DNA from: JAFHCF01 sp048497495
GTDB lineage: Bacteria > Pseudomonadota > Alphaproteobacteria > Rhizobiales > Ancalomicrobiaceae
DNA length: 36,736 nucleotides
Assembly (NCBI GenBank): GCA_048497495.1
Contig: JAFHCF010000115.1
Coordinates: forward strand, 1-36,736
Direction: 5' to 3'
In this document: positions 1 to 9,618 of the stretch, piece after piece
How the letters are laid out: every line of letters begins with the position of its first letter
Numbering within the stretch: position 1 is the first letter of the stretch
Program-made: the position numbers and the translations under genes
The notes under the pieces: generated by a model
Databases searched by the model: none
What the model was told of the DNA's origin: nothing
The model's input: the letters and a program-made list of their open reading frames with translations, nothing else

Positions 1-2691
<2,691 letters not shown>

Positions 2692-2782
2692 GGGGTATTG
2701 TGTTTTAGTCGCCCTCTATGATTGTGATCGAGAGTTTGTCCGATAATGCCCCTTATCTGATATGCGGAGGGCAGGTCGAATC

Positions 2783-3343
2783 ATGTTCAGCATTGACACG
2801 TCACGAGACTTTCTCGCCAAGCTGGAGGCCGACTTCGCCGATTATGAAAAAGATCCGGGTTCTGGCCGTCTGGCGCTGAACTGCGCGATGACGGCCTTCC
2901 ACATGCACGAATGGGTCTGGGGCGATTGGCTCAAGACGGATTTTGCTGTCTGGAAGACCTTAGGTATTCGTGACGTCCAATCCTTTCTTGCCTGGATTGA
3001 TCGCACCTGTCCTTGGTTTCCAGTGGTGCAGGATTTAACCAACGGCGCGAAGCACTTCATTCGTAGCCAGTCCTTTCAGGCGCTGCGTGTCAGCGCGCCG
3101 CCGTTCATTTTGGATTTTCCGGGTTGCGGCTTTGATGAAGGATCTTTGGATGGGCCTCGGCCGTACGTGACAGGCGGCAAGGAATTCTTGCTCTTTGACT
3201 TCGGCCCGGAGGCTGCCGAGCCTCGCTGGTTGCCAGCTGCAATGCTCCTTGATGATGTAGTGAGGTTTTGGAGGGAATTTTTCGAACGATACGCGCCTTG
3301 TCCTCCGGATGAGGGCAGTGCCGGTCAGGAGGGGGAGGTATAG
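2783..3343 (+). CDS. Uncharacterised protein, about 187 residues
   Basis: I do not recognise a characterised family. The ATG at 2783 is preferred because GGAGG lies 12 bases upstream; an in-frame ATG at 2762 would add seven residues and has no clear ribosome site. The protein is soluble, with no signal peptide or membrane segment. It is rich in aromatic residues in its first half (MTAFHMHEWVWGDW, then DRTCPWFPVVQDLTNGAKHF), a pattern of the kind seen in small helical proteins of unknown role. Codon use is less GC-rich than in uvrB, which could indicate acquisition. It is followed by a palindromic repeat region. Confidence 0.7.
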   Translation: MFSIDTSRDFLAKLEADFADYEKDPGSGRLALNCAMTAFHMHEWVWGDWLKTDFAVWKTLGIRDVQSFLAWIDRTCPWFPVVQDLTNGAKHFIRSQSFQALRVSAPPFILDFPGCGFDEGSLDGPRPYVTGGKEFLLFDFGPEAAEPRWLPAAMLLDDVVRFWREFFERYAPCPPDEGSAGQEGEV

Positions 3344-3752
3344 CGGCCCTCCTTCCCTCCGCCGCCGTTGCTCCCGCCCTGATAGCCGCCTCCGGCGATC
3401 GGGCGTATTGCTTCCTCGGCTTCTCACCGCATCCTCCACAACCAAAATGTCCGCCGCTCGGGGCACCAGCGTCAGTTCCCCATTCTCCATGCCTCGGTGC
3501 GCGATGGTTCGAGACGGCGTGCTTCGCACGCCTCCTCACCATGAGGCTCTTGAATTTGCTCACCATGAGGTTCTTGAATTTGCTTCGAAAACTCCAAAGA
3601 CGCCTCATGGTGAGGAGGGCCGAAGGCCCGTCTCGAACCATCGCGCACGGCGTCCGGCTCGCCACCCCACTCGGCGATGAGATGAGATTGCGCGGCCACC
3701 CCACAATCTTCATACTCCCCTGAGTTGTAGCCCCGACCATCCCAGACCGCCC
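3344..3752. other. Intergenic region holding a long palindromic repeat
   Basis: There is no convincing gene here. The dominant structure is the inverted repeat at 3498-3648. A minus-strand frame beginning near 3490 stays open but lacks a ribosome site and family features. The last 100 bases must include the start signals of the GIY-YIG gene, but no clear promoter is visible. Confidence 0.6.
3498..3648. repeat. Long palindromic intergenic repeat, copy A
   Basis: The outer arms GTGCGCGATGGTTCGAGACGG and their reverse complement (ending at 3648) pair over about 21 bases. An inner pair, CCTCCTCACCATGAGG against CCTCATGGTGAGGAGG, extends the structure, so RNA from either strand would form a long hairpin. 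Inside the left half a 24-bp unit beginning CTCACCATGAGG is duplicated in tandem (3535-3558 and 3559-3582, one base different). Copy B at 4155-4282 shares the arms and the TTCGAAAA loop but not the duplication. The pattern resembles dispersed palindromic elements of rhizobial genomes. Confidence 0.85.
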
Positions 3753-4052
3753 ATGGACGCCTCCCGCCCAGGTCCCACCGTCTACATCCTCAGATGCGCC
3801 GACGGGTCCTATTATGTGGGCATCGCCCGCGAGGATCTGATGCGCCGCGTGGCGGAGCACCAGAACGGCACCTACGCGGGATACACCAACCGTCGACGCC
3901 CGGTCGAACTCGCCTGGGCGGCGGAATTTCCTCGGTTCGACGAGGCGATCGCCTTCGAGCGGCAGGTGAAGGGGTGGAGCAGGCTCAAGAAGGAGGCGCT
4001 GATCCGGGGGGATTTCGGGGCTTTGCCGGCGTTGGCGCGACGGCGCAAGTAG
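3753..4052 (+). CDS. GIY-YIG nuclease family protein (UPF0213/YhbQ type)
   Basis: A 99-residue single-domain protein. VYILRCADGSYYVG at residues 10-23 is the GIY-YIG core in the form typical of small stand-alone bacterial members. It is followed by the conserved RVAEHQNG segment, YTNRRRPVEL, the metal-binding glutamate region (EAIAFERQVKGWSR) and a basic tail. Family members are thought to cut DNA, but the cellular role of this subgroup is not settled. It sits alone between the two palindromic repeats, so no pathway can be inferred from neighbours. Confidence 0.9.
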   Translation: MDASRPGPTVYILRCADGSYYVGIAREDLMRRVAEHQNGTYAGYTNRRRPVELAWAAEFPRFDEAIAFERQVKGWSRLKKEALIRGDFGALPALARRRK

Positions 4053-4387
4053 GCCCCGGCTCGGGACGCGGAACGAGGCGGGTGCGCAGGGGCACAGAGA
4101 TCCGTCTTCGGCCCTTCCCGCGACGAACACCAGCGGCGCCGGCGCCGTGCCACGGTGCGCGATGGTTCGAGACGGCGCGCGAGGCGCGCCTCCTCACCAT
4201 GAGGCTATTGTTTTTGTTTCGAAAATTCCAATAGCGCCTCATGATGAGGAGGGCCGAAGGCCCGTCTCGAACCATCGCGCGCGGACGAAAGAAGCGATCG
4301 ACCCACTCGAACCGGCGGACCGGTCCGTGCAATTCGTCACCACGACACGTCCGCGCGCGCCCGGCAGAAGCGCGAGCCCCCCCCACC
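4053..4387. other. Intergenic region holding palindromic repeat copy B
   Basis: This separates the GIY-YIG gene (+) from nanA (-), so the genes converge on it. The inverted repeat at 4155-4282 could serve as a bidirectional transcription stop. Apart from that repeat nothing gene-like is visible. Confidence 0.6.
4155..4282. repeat. Long palindromic intergenic repeat, copy B
   Basis: It has the same arms as copy A: GCGCGATGGTTCGAGACGG on the left and its reverse complement on the right, with inner arms CTCCTCACCATGAGG and CCTCATGATGAGGAGG around a TTCGAAAA loop. It is about 23 bases shorter because it lacks the internal 24-bp duplication. It lies between convergent genes. Confidence 0.85.
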
Positions 4388-5293
4388 TCACCCCCTCGAC
4401 CGCCCCGCCAACAGCGCGACGCAGTCCGCCAGGCGCGATCGGTCGGCGTCGGTCAGGGCGCGGAAGGGTTCGCGGCAGATGCCGACGTCGAGGCCCTGGA
4501 GTGTCAGGATGTGCTTTGAGCCGGGCAGGACGCCGACGTCGACGAGGACGTCGATGACCCGGTTGGCGGTGACCTGGAGCGCCAGCGCCTCGGCCATGCG
4601 GCCGGCGGCGAAGGCCGTGGCGAGATCGACGAAGAGGTCGCCCATGAAGTTGTAGGTGGTGCCGATGGCGCCGTCGGCGCCCATGGCGAGGCCGGCGAGG
4701 CACATCTCGTCGAAGCCGTTGTAGATCACCGCCTCGGGCCGGTGGCGCTTGAAGCGCTCGAGCAGATAGAGGTCCTGCGAGGTGTGCTTGATGCCGATCA
4801 CGCGTGGGTCGTCGAGCAGTCGCAGCAGGTCGGCACCGGTCAGCCGGCCGACGCGCCCGCCGAAATTGTAGACGATGAGCGGCAGCGGCACCTGGGCGCC
4901 GAGGGCGCGGTAGTGCGCCATCAACTCGTCGCGGGAGAAGTCGTAATAGAACGGCGGGATCGCCGAGATGGCGTCGTAGCCGGCATCCGCCGCGACGCGC
5001 CCGAGCGCCAGGCTGTCGCGGGTGGCGACCGCGCCGATGTGGGCGATCAGCCGGCAGCGCCCGGCGGTGGCCTCGGCGACGGCGACGAGGACGGCGGCGC
5101 GCTCCTCGGTGCTCTGGAGGAAGGCCTCGCCGGTCGAGCCGCCGACGTAGAAGCCGGCGACCCCTTGCGCCAGTTGCGCCTCGACCAGCGCCGGCACGAC
5201 GGCGAGATCGAGGCCGCCGTCGGCCGAAAACGGAGTGACCAGGGCGGAAAAGATGCCCGCGAGATCGCGGCAGGGTACGAGCGTTGCGGACAT
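4388..5293 (-). CDS. nanA: N-acetylneuraminate lyase
   Basis: A class I aldolase of the DapA/NAL superfamily that splits N-acetylneuraminate into N-acetylmannosamine and pyruvate. The lyase subgroup is indicated by GGSTGEAFLQSTEER (residues 51-65), Tyr142 in VYNF, the Schiff-base lysine Lys169 in IGIKHTSQDLY, and YNGFDEM followed by GADGAIGTTYNFMG, which closely match the E. coli NanA motifs. The ATG at 5293 is chosen because GAGG lies six bases upstream; an ATG at 5299 adds two residues. It lies 22 bp downstream of nanR, so the two form an operon. Its neighbours (NanR, a SiaP-type TRAP system and a ROK kinase) support sialic acid breakdown rather than lysine synthesis. Confidence 0.92.
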   Translation of the reverse strand: MSATLVPCRDLAGIFSALVTPFSADGGLDLAVVPALVEAQLAQGVAGFYVGGSTGEAFLQSTEERAAVLVAVAEATAGRCRLIAHIGAVATRDSLALGRVAADAGYDAISAIPPFYYDFSRDELMAHYRALGAQVPLPLIVYNFGGRVGRLTGADLLRLLDDPRVIGIKHTSQDLYLLERFKRHRPEAVIYNGFDEMCLAGLAMGADGAIGTTYNFMGDLFVDLATAFAAGRMAEALALQVTANRVIDVLVDVGVLPGSKHILTLQGLDVGICREPFRALTDADRSRLADCVALLAGRSRG

Positions 5294-5315
5294 CGTCATC
5301 CTCGAGGAGCTTGCG

Positions 5316-6053
5316 TCAGGGTCGCGCCGTCGGGGCGGCCGTGCGGCTGGAATAGCGGGCGTGGGAATCGCCGAGATGTTCTCGGACGGCGTCGATCGCG
5401 GCGACCAGATCGCGGCGGCGGATCATCTCCAGGATGGCGCGATGCTGGGCGTGGCTGCAGCGGTTGTTCTCCTCGGTGTTGAGGCGCACCGGGCGGACGT
5501 GGATGATCCACTCGACGATGGCGTCGTGCATGGCGAGGAAGATCGGATTGCCCGGCATCTCGGTCAGCACCCGGTGGAAGGCGACGTCGGTGGCGATGAA
5601 GGCGTCGCCCCGGCCGATCGCCGCCCGGTTGGCGTCGAGCGCCGCCTCGAGGCGGGCGAGATCGTCGTCGTCGGCATGGGCGCAGGCGTAGCTGATCAGG
5701 TAGATCTCCAGCGCCAGCCGCGCCTGTTCGAAGTGGTCGAGCCCATTGGGCTGGTCGAGCAGCAGGCGGGCGGTGGAGCCGAGTTCGTCGAGCAGATGGC
5801 GCGGCGACGGGCGCATCACCTTCGGCTTCTCGCCGGCCCCCAGTTGCACCAGCCCACGCTTCTGCAGCGCGAACAGCGCCTCGCGAACCGACGGTCGCCC
5901 GACCTGGAACATGGCCATCAATTCGCGCTCGGAGGGCAGGGACTCACCCGCCGGATAAGTGCCGTCGCGAATGGCCGATTCCAGGCGCTCGATCACGTCG
6001 TCCGACAACTTGCGCTTGCGGACCGGCGACAGGAGCGTACCGGCGCGTCTCAT
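5316..6053 (-). CDS. nanR: GntR/FCD family transcriptional regulator, NanR-like
   Basis: A 245-residue repressor-type regulator. The N-terminal winged helix (KLSDDVIERLESAIRDG, then LPSERELMAMFQVGRPSVREAL) and KRGLVQLGAGE strongly resemble E. coli NanR. The C-terminal FCD domain carries DVAFHRVLTEMPGNPIF, with the metal-binding Asp and His of that family, and a late histidine in HAQHRAI. It is expected to sense N-acetylneuraminate and repress both nanRA and the divergent siaPQM genes. The intergenic region 6054-6219 contains a GGTATA-type inverted repeat on the siaP promoter. Assignment rests on motif similarity and on context. Confidence 0.88.
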   Translation of the reverse strand: MRRAGTLLSPVRKRKLSDDVIERLESAIRDGTYPAGESLPSERELMAMFQVGRPSVREALFALQKRGLVQLGAGEKPKVMRPSPRHLLDELGSTARLLLDQPNGLDHFEQARLALEIYLISYACAHADDDDLARLEAALDANRAAIGRGDAFIATDVAFHRVLTEMPGNPIFLAMHDAIVEWIIHVRPVRLNTEENNRCSHAQHRAILEMIRRRDLVAAIDAVREHLGDSHARYSSRTAAPTARP

Positions 6054-6131
6054 AGCCGATCTCTGGTCATGGCGTCTCCACCTCGAACCAATTCAATTCC
6101 GTGGCGCGATCCTAATTCCGCGATCTTTCCG

Positions 6132-6165
6132 TTGACAAGGGAAATCTGGTGTAGATGTTATACCA
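6132..6165 (+). promoter_or_regulatory. Candidate siaP promoter with NanR operator
   Basis: A -35 box TTGACA (6132-6137) is followed after 18 bp by TGTTAT (6156-6161). Over the -10 box lies the imperfect inverted repeat TGGTGTAGATGTTATACCA (6147-6165), whose right arm is GGTATA read on the minus strand; GGTATA is the E. coli NanR half-site. This would let NanR block siaPQM transcription. It is an inspection-only prediction. Confidence 0.5.
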
Positions 6166-6219
6166 CTCAAGCGAGGTCGTACGAACCTGGCGGAATCCAG
6201 AAAATGGGAGTGAATTCGC

Positions 6220-6726
6220 ATGTCCCGAATTGGTGCCGGACTTTCCCGCCGCAGCTTCACCGCAGGGCTGACCGCCGTCGGCGTCTTCCTGCCCGCGATC
6301 GGCGCCCGCGCCGCCTCCACCGTCATCCGCTGGGGTGACTCGCTCGCCACCACGCACCCGCAGGTGATGATGATGGACCGCGTCGCCGCCGCGGTGAAGG
6401 AGAAGTCGGGCGGTCGCATCGACATCCAGCCCTTCCCGAACGGACAGCTCGGGACCGGCAAGGAGATGATGGAGAACGTCTCCGCCGGCGTGATCCAGAT
6501 GACCACCGACGGCGCCGGCGCGCTCTCGGTCTTCCTGCCGCCGCTGTCGGTGCTCGAGGCGCCCTATCTGTGGCGCGACGCCGCCCATCTCGCCAAGCTG
6601 GTCAAGGCGCCGGTCTTCGCCAAGCTCGCCGACGACCTCGCCGCCAAGCGCAGCATCCGCCTGCTCGGCGTCACCTATTACGGCAAGCGGCATCTGACGA
6701 CCGGCAAGAAGGCCCCTGAACATTAA
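6220..6726 (+). pseudogene. siaP: TRAP sialic acid binding protein, 5' fragment (split by transposon)
   Basis: This is the first half of a DctP-family periplasmic solute-binding protein. It opens with a twin-arginine-like signal (SRRSFTAG, then GARAA), followed by WGDSLATTHP, PNGQLG and APYLWRD, and runs to GVTYYGKRHLTTGKK. At 6711 the Tn3-family element begins, and the frame adds only APEH before a stop at 6724-6726. The missing half resumes at 15742. Joining 6220-6710 to 15742-16252 gives 1,002 bases, an intact 333-residue protein, which shows that the gene was whole before insertion. This fragment lacks the carboxylate-binding arginine region and should not bind ligand. Confidence 0.93.
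6706..6710 (+). repeat. Target-site duplication, left copy (AAGAA)
   Basis: AAGAA directly precedes the left inverted repeat and matches AAGAA directly after the right inverted repeat (15737-15741). Five-base duplication is normal for Tn3-family elements. Confidence 0.93.
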
Positions 6727-6744
6727 AGGGGCACAGATATACGG
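6711..6744 (+). repeat. Transposon left inverted repeat (34 bp)
   Basis: Begins GGCCCCTGAACATTAAAG and ends ATATACGG. It matches the reverse complement of 15703-15736 at all 34 positions. It starts GGCCCC rather than the GGGG usual in Tn3 ends, and contains a small internal inverted repeat, CCCCT and AGGGG, separated by nine bases. Confidence 0.95.
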
Positions 6745-6990
6745 TAGAAAGTTCAGATCACGAACAGCGACGGGCTTCCGCGCCACAGTCGAAGGTCGTA
6801 GAAGGGTGGAACTTTGCCGTTCGTCTCGCCCATCGGAACGAGACGCCATTCACAACACAAGCACCTAGGTTTGAACGCGGAAATGAGACATTTGCGGATG
6901 TAACAACCTTGCCGCAATGCAGCATCGTCCGCCTTGCACGCGGCGAAGGGTCACTTCACTGACGGATAGAGTCACAAAACCTTCGCGACC

Positions 6991-7008
6991 TTGACATCGA
7001 AGTGTCAT
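6991..7008 (+). promoter_or_regulatory. Candidate PhoB box upstream of ptxA
   Basis: TTGACAT, four bases, then GTGTCAT gives two 7-bp half-sites with 11-bp periodicity, similar to the Pho-box half-site CTGTCAT. Known ptx operons belong to the phosphate-starvation regulon, so PhoB control would be expected. The first half-site matches only 5 of 7 positions. Confidence 0.4.
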
Positions 7009-7024
7009 CCACGAGCCCTACTGT

Positions 7025-7039
7025 ATTGCGAAACGCAAT
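7025..7039 (+). promoter_or_regulatory. Candidate LysR-type (PtxE) binding site
   Basis: ATTGCGAAACGCAAT is a perfect inverted repeat with a three-base centre and contains a T-N11-A core, the LysR-family signature. It lies 33 bp before the ptxA start. The LysR gene ptxE at the end of the operon is the obvious candidate protein. Confidence 0.45.
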
Positions 7040-7071
7040 CTCTGCGTCATTCACATTACAGATGGTGATCC

Positions 7072-7923
7072 ATGAAGCCCAGCGATGCCGAGACCGACCG
7101 CAAATACGTGTTGCGGCTCAGAAATGTCGGTGTGACCTATTCAGGCGGAGTGGTGGCGCTCAGATCGACCACCCTCGATTTCTTCCAGCGCGAGTTCTCC
7201 GTTTTACTCGGCCTGTCGGGTGCGGGGAAATCGACACTTTTGCGCTCCCTGAACCTCCTTGTTAAACCTACCTCCGGCGAGATTGTCTCATCGGATTTCG
7301 GTGTCCTTGGCCCGACCGGCGCACTCCGCCAGCACCGGCGCCGAACGGCACTCATTTTCCAGCACCATCAGCTGATCGAGCGACATACGGCCCTCGCCAA
7401 CGTCCTCACCGGCCGACTCGGCTATCACAATACCTTGCGCAGTTTCTTCCCGCTGCCCCGCGCGGACCTGGAACTGGCTCTCCACTGCCTCGAGCGCGTC
7501 GGTCTGGCCGACAAATCCATGACGCGTGTCGATCAGCTCTCTGGCGGCCAGAAGCAGCGTGTCGGGATTGCCCGCGCGCTGGCGCAGCAGCCCAACATCA
7601 TTCTGGCCGACGAGCCTGTCGCCAGCCTCGATCCCGCCACCTCGGAGAAGATCCTCGAACTGCTTCGCCAGGTGTGCAAAGAAGACGGCATCACCGCCAT
7701 CGTGTCGCTGCACCAGCTGGAATACGCGCAGCGCTTTGCAGACCGGATCATTGGCCTTGCCGGTGCACATGTTGTGTTTGACGGCGCTCCTGATGAGCTC
7801 AATGACGACAATTTCGCCGCGATATACGCCGGGCACCGCCGTGAGCCAATCGCACCCAGCCGGACGAGTAACCCCGCCTACGCCCAGCCACCGTTTACGC
7901 CTGAGATGGAGATGTCCCTATGA
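7072..7923 (+). CDS. ptxA: Phosphite ABC transporter ATP-binding protein (PhnC family)
   Basis: A 283-residue ATPase that energises phosphite import at the inner membrane together with PtxB and PtxC. Walker A GLSGAGKST is at about residues 47-55, the ABC signature LSGGQKQRVGIARAL begins at 156, Walker B IILADEP follows at about 176, and the H-loop lies in VSLHQLEYA. The sequence is close to PhnC phosphonate ATPases; the ptx name follows from the linked phosphite dehydrogenase. Its stop overlaps the ptxB start (ATGA), so the two are translationally coupled. The region before the ATG has only a weak ribosome site. Confidence 0.9.
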   Translation: MKPSDAETDRKYVLRLRNVGVTYSGGVVALRSTTLDFFQREFSVLLGLSGAGKSTLLRSLNLLVKPTSGEIVSSDFGVLGPTGALRQHRRRTALIFQHHQLIERHTALANVLTGRLGYHNTLRSFFPLPRADLELALHCLERVGLADKSMTRVDQLSGGQKQRVGIARALAQQPNIILADEPVASLDPATSEKILELLRQVCKEDGITAIVSLHQLEYAQRFADRIIGLAGAHVVFDGAPDELNDDNFAAIYAGHRREPIAPSRTSNPAYAQPPFTPEMEMSL

Positions 7924-8780
7924 ACCGCCTGCTGAAATTTGCCATTGCTGCCGCCCTTGCCATGGGGCTGGCAGCGCCAGCCCACGCCGCCAATCCGAAT
8001 CCAGAGACTTTAAAGGTCGCACTGTTACCGGATGAGAATGCGTCCGAGTTGATCAAGCGCAATCAACCGCTCAAGGACTACCTCGAGAAGGAACTGGGCA
8101 AGAAGGTCGATCTGGTTGTGACAACAGACTACTCGTCGATGATCGAGGCAATGCGTTTCGGCCGGATCGACATAGCCTATTTCGGTCCGCTCTCGTACGT
8201 GCTTGCCAAGGGCAAAGCCGATATCGAGCCGTTTGCGGCAATGGTCAGCGACGGCAAGCCGACTTACCGCTCTGTCGTCATTGCCAACGCGAATGCCAAT
8301 GTGAATTCGCTCAGCGACATCAAGGGCAAGAAGGTCGCTTTCGGCGATCGCGCTTCCACCTCCAGCCATCTGATTCCGAAGACGTTGATGGCGGAAGCCG
8401 GTGTCGTGAATGATCGCGATTACCAGCAGCACTTCGTCGGCAGCCACGATGCGGTTGCGGTGAATGTCGCCAACGGCAATGCGGAAGTCGGGGGCCTTTC
8501 CGAGGTGATCTGGAAAACTCTTCTTGAGAGAAAGCTCGTCGACGCAGGCAAGGTCAAGGTCATCGCCTACAGCAAGGAATATCCCCAATACCCGTGGACG
8601 ATGCGCTCCGACCTGAAGCCGGAGCTGAAGGACAAGATCCGCACCACTTTCGTGAACCTGAAGGACCCCGCAGTTCTGAAGAACTTCAAGGCGGACGGTT
8701 TCGCCCCGATCACGGACAATGATTACGACGTGATCCGCGATATGGGAAAGTTGCTTGGAATCGACTTCGGAGCGATGTGA
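7920..8780 (+). CDS. ptxB: Phosphite-binding periplasmic protein (PhnD family)
   Basis: A 286-residue solute-binding protein with a Sec signal peptide (hydrophobic core LLKFAIAAALAMGLAAP, cleavage after AHA near residue 23). The phosphonate/phosphite binding-protein fold is indicated by VALLPDENASELIKRNQPL, IDIAYFGPLSYVLA and the anion-binding loop FGDRASTSSHLIPK. It delivers phosphite to PtxC. It overlaps ptxA by four bases and is followed seven bases later by ptxC. Hypophosphite or methylphosphonate are alternative ligands for such proteins, but PtxD next to it favours phosphite. Confidence 0.9.
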   Translation: MNRLLKFAIAAALAMGLAAPAHAANPNPETLKVALLPDENASELIKRNQPLKDYLEKELGKKVDLVVTTDYSSMIEAMRFGRIDIAYFGPLSYVLAKGKADIEPFAAMVSDGKPTYRSVVIANANANVNSLSDIKGKKVAFGDRASTSSHLIPKTLMAEAGVVNDRDYQQHFVGSHDAVAVNVANGNAEVGGLSEVIWKTLLERKLVDAGKVKVIAYSKEYPQYPWTMRSDLKPELKDKIRTTFVNLKDPAVLKNFKADGFAPITDNDYDVIRDMGKLLGIDFGAM

Positions 8781-8787
8781 GGACGTG

Positions 8788-9606
8788 ATGACGACGCTCG
8801 GCGCAACCACAATCAACACAACAAACCATTATCTCGATCAGTACAGTCGGGCGTGGATCCGGCAGTCTGCCCAGGTTGCTGCGGTACTCGCTATTGTGCT
8901 GGTTGCATTCTGGTATGTTGGTCTTCTGGATTTCGGGACCCTGGCAAACGGGGTTCCGGCCATCTTAACGCTGGCCCGCGAGGCGATGCCGCCGGATTTC
9001 ACCAATGCGCGCGCGTGGCTCAAGCCGCTGGTGGACACCTTGGCAATGAGTATTGCCGGAACGGCAATAGCGGTGCTTCTGTCATTTCCGCTGGCTTTTC
9101 TTGCTGCCCGGAACACGTCGCCGCACACGATCGTATTTCATGTCGCCCGTACCCTGCTAAACGCTCTTCGCTCGGTCCCGGAGCTGATTATGGGCATCAT
9201 TTTCGTTGCTGCCGTAGGCTTTGGTGCTTTACCCGGCGTTCTGGCATTAGGCCTGCATTCGGTCGGTATGGTCGGCAAGTTTTTTGCGGAAGCAATTGAG
9301 CATGTCGATGAGGCCCCCATAGAGGCTGCGCGCGCCGCAGGTGCAACTCCGGTTCAAGTGTTGTTCCACGCCGTCCTGCCACAAGTGTCATCGCAGTTCG
9401 CAGACGTATCCGTCTATCGCTGGGAATATAACTTCCGCGCATCCACGATAATGGGAATGGTTGGCGCAGGCGGTATTGGGTTTGAGCTGATGGGATCGCT
9501 TCGAATCATGTTGTATCAAGAAGTCAGCGCCATTTTACTCGTCATCCTGATAATGGTGACAATCGTCGATGGCCTGAGCGGCTATTTGCGGAAGAAATTC
9601 AAGTAA
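8788..9606 (+). CDS. ptxC: Phosphite ABC transporter permease (PhnE family)
   Basis: A 272-residue inner-membrane permease. The ATG at 8788 has GAGG five bases upstream; a TTG at 8755 would overlap ptxB and is not preferred. Hydrophobic segments occur at about residues 25-46 (VAAVLAIVLVAFWYVGLL), 80-105, 135-160 and near the C-terminus (ISAILLVILIMVTIVDGLSG region). The EAA-type cytoplasmic loop EAARAAGATPVQVLFHAVLPQ contacts the ATPase. A single permease gene is present, as in known ptx operons. Confidence 0.9.
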   Translation: MTTLGATTINTTNHYLDQYSRAWIRQSAQVAAVLAIVLVAFWYVGLLDFGTLANGVPAILTLAREAMPPDFTNARAWLKPLVDTLAMSIAGTAIAVLLSFPLAFLAARNTSPHTIVFHVARTLLNALRSVPELIMGIIFVAAVGFGALPGVLALGLHSVGMVGKFFAEAIEHVDEAPIEAARAAGATPVQVLFHAVLPQVSSQFADVSVYRWEYNFRASTIMGMVGAGGIGFELMGSLRIMLYQEVSAILLVILIMVTIVDGLSGYLRKKFK

Positions 9607-9618
9607 GGACCGGCCATC

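Larger units (their letters stand above)
6745..7071 (+). promoter_or_regulatory. Leader region of the phosphite operon
   Basis: These 327 bp between the left repeat and ptxA hold no credible gene. The last 90 bases carry the promoter-like signals listed separately: a PhoB-box-like direct repeat at 6991-7008 and a LysR-type palindrome at 7025-7039. The remainder shows no recognised structure. Confidence 0.5.

Noticed and set aside
3035..3529. Minus-strand open frame overlapping the end of the 187-residue gene
   Set aside because: It overlaps a better-supported gene, has no ribosome site and becomes arginine-rich low-complexity sequence.
4388..5293. Dihydrodipicolinate synthase (dapA)
   Set aside because: The YNGFDEM and GTTYNFMG motifs and the nan/TRAP context favour N-acetylneuraminate lyase.
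7072..9606. Phosphonate (phn) transporter feeding C-P lyase
   Set aside because: No C-P lyase genes are present; the linked phosphite dehydrogenase and LysR gene make ptxABC the better call.
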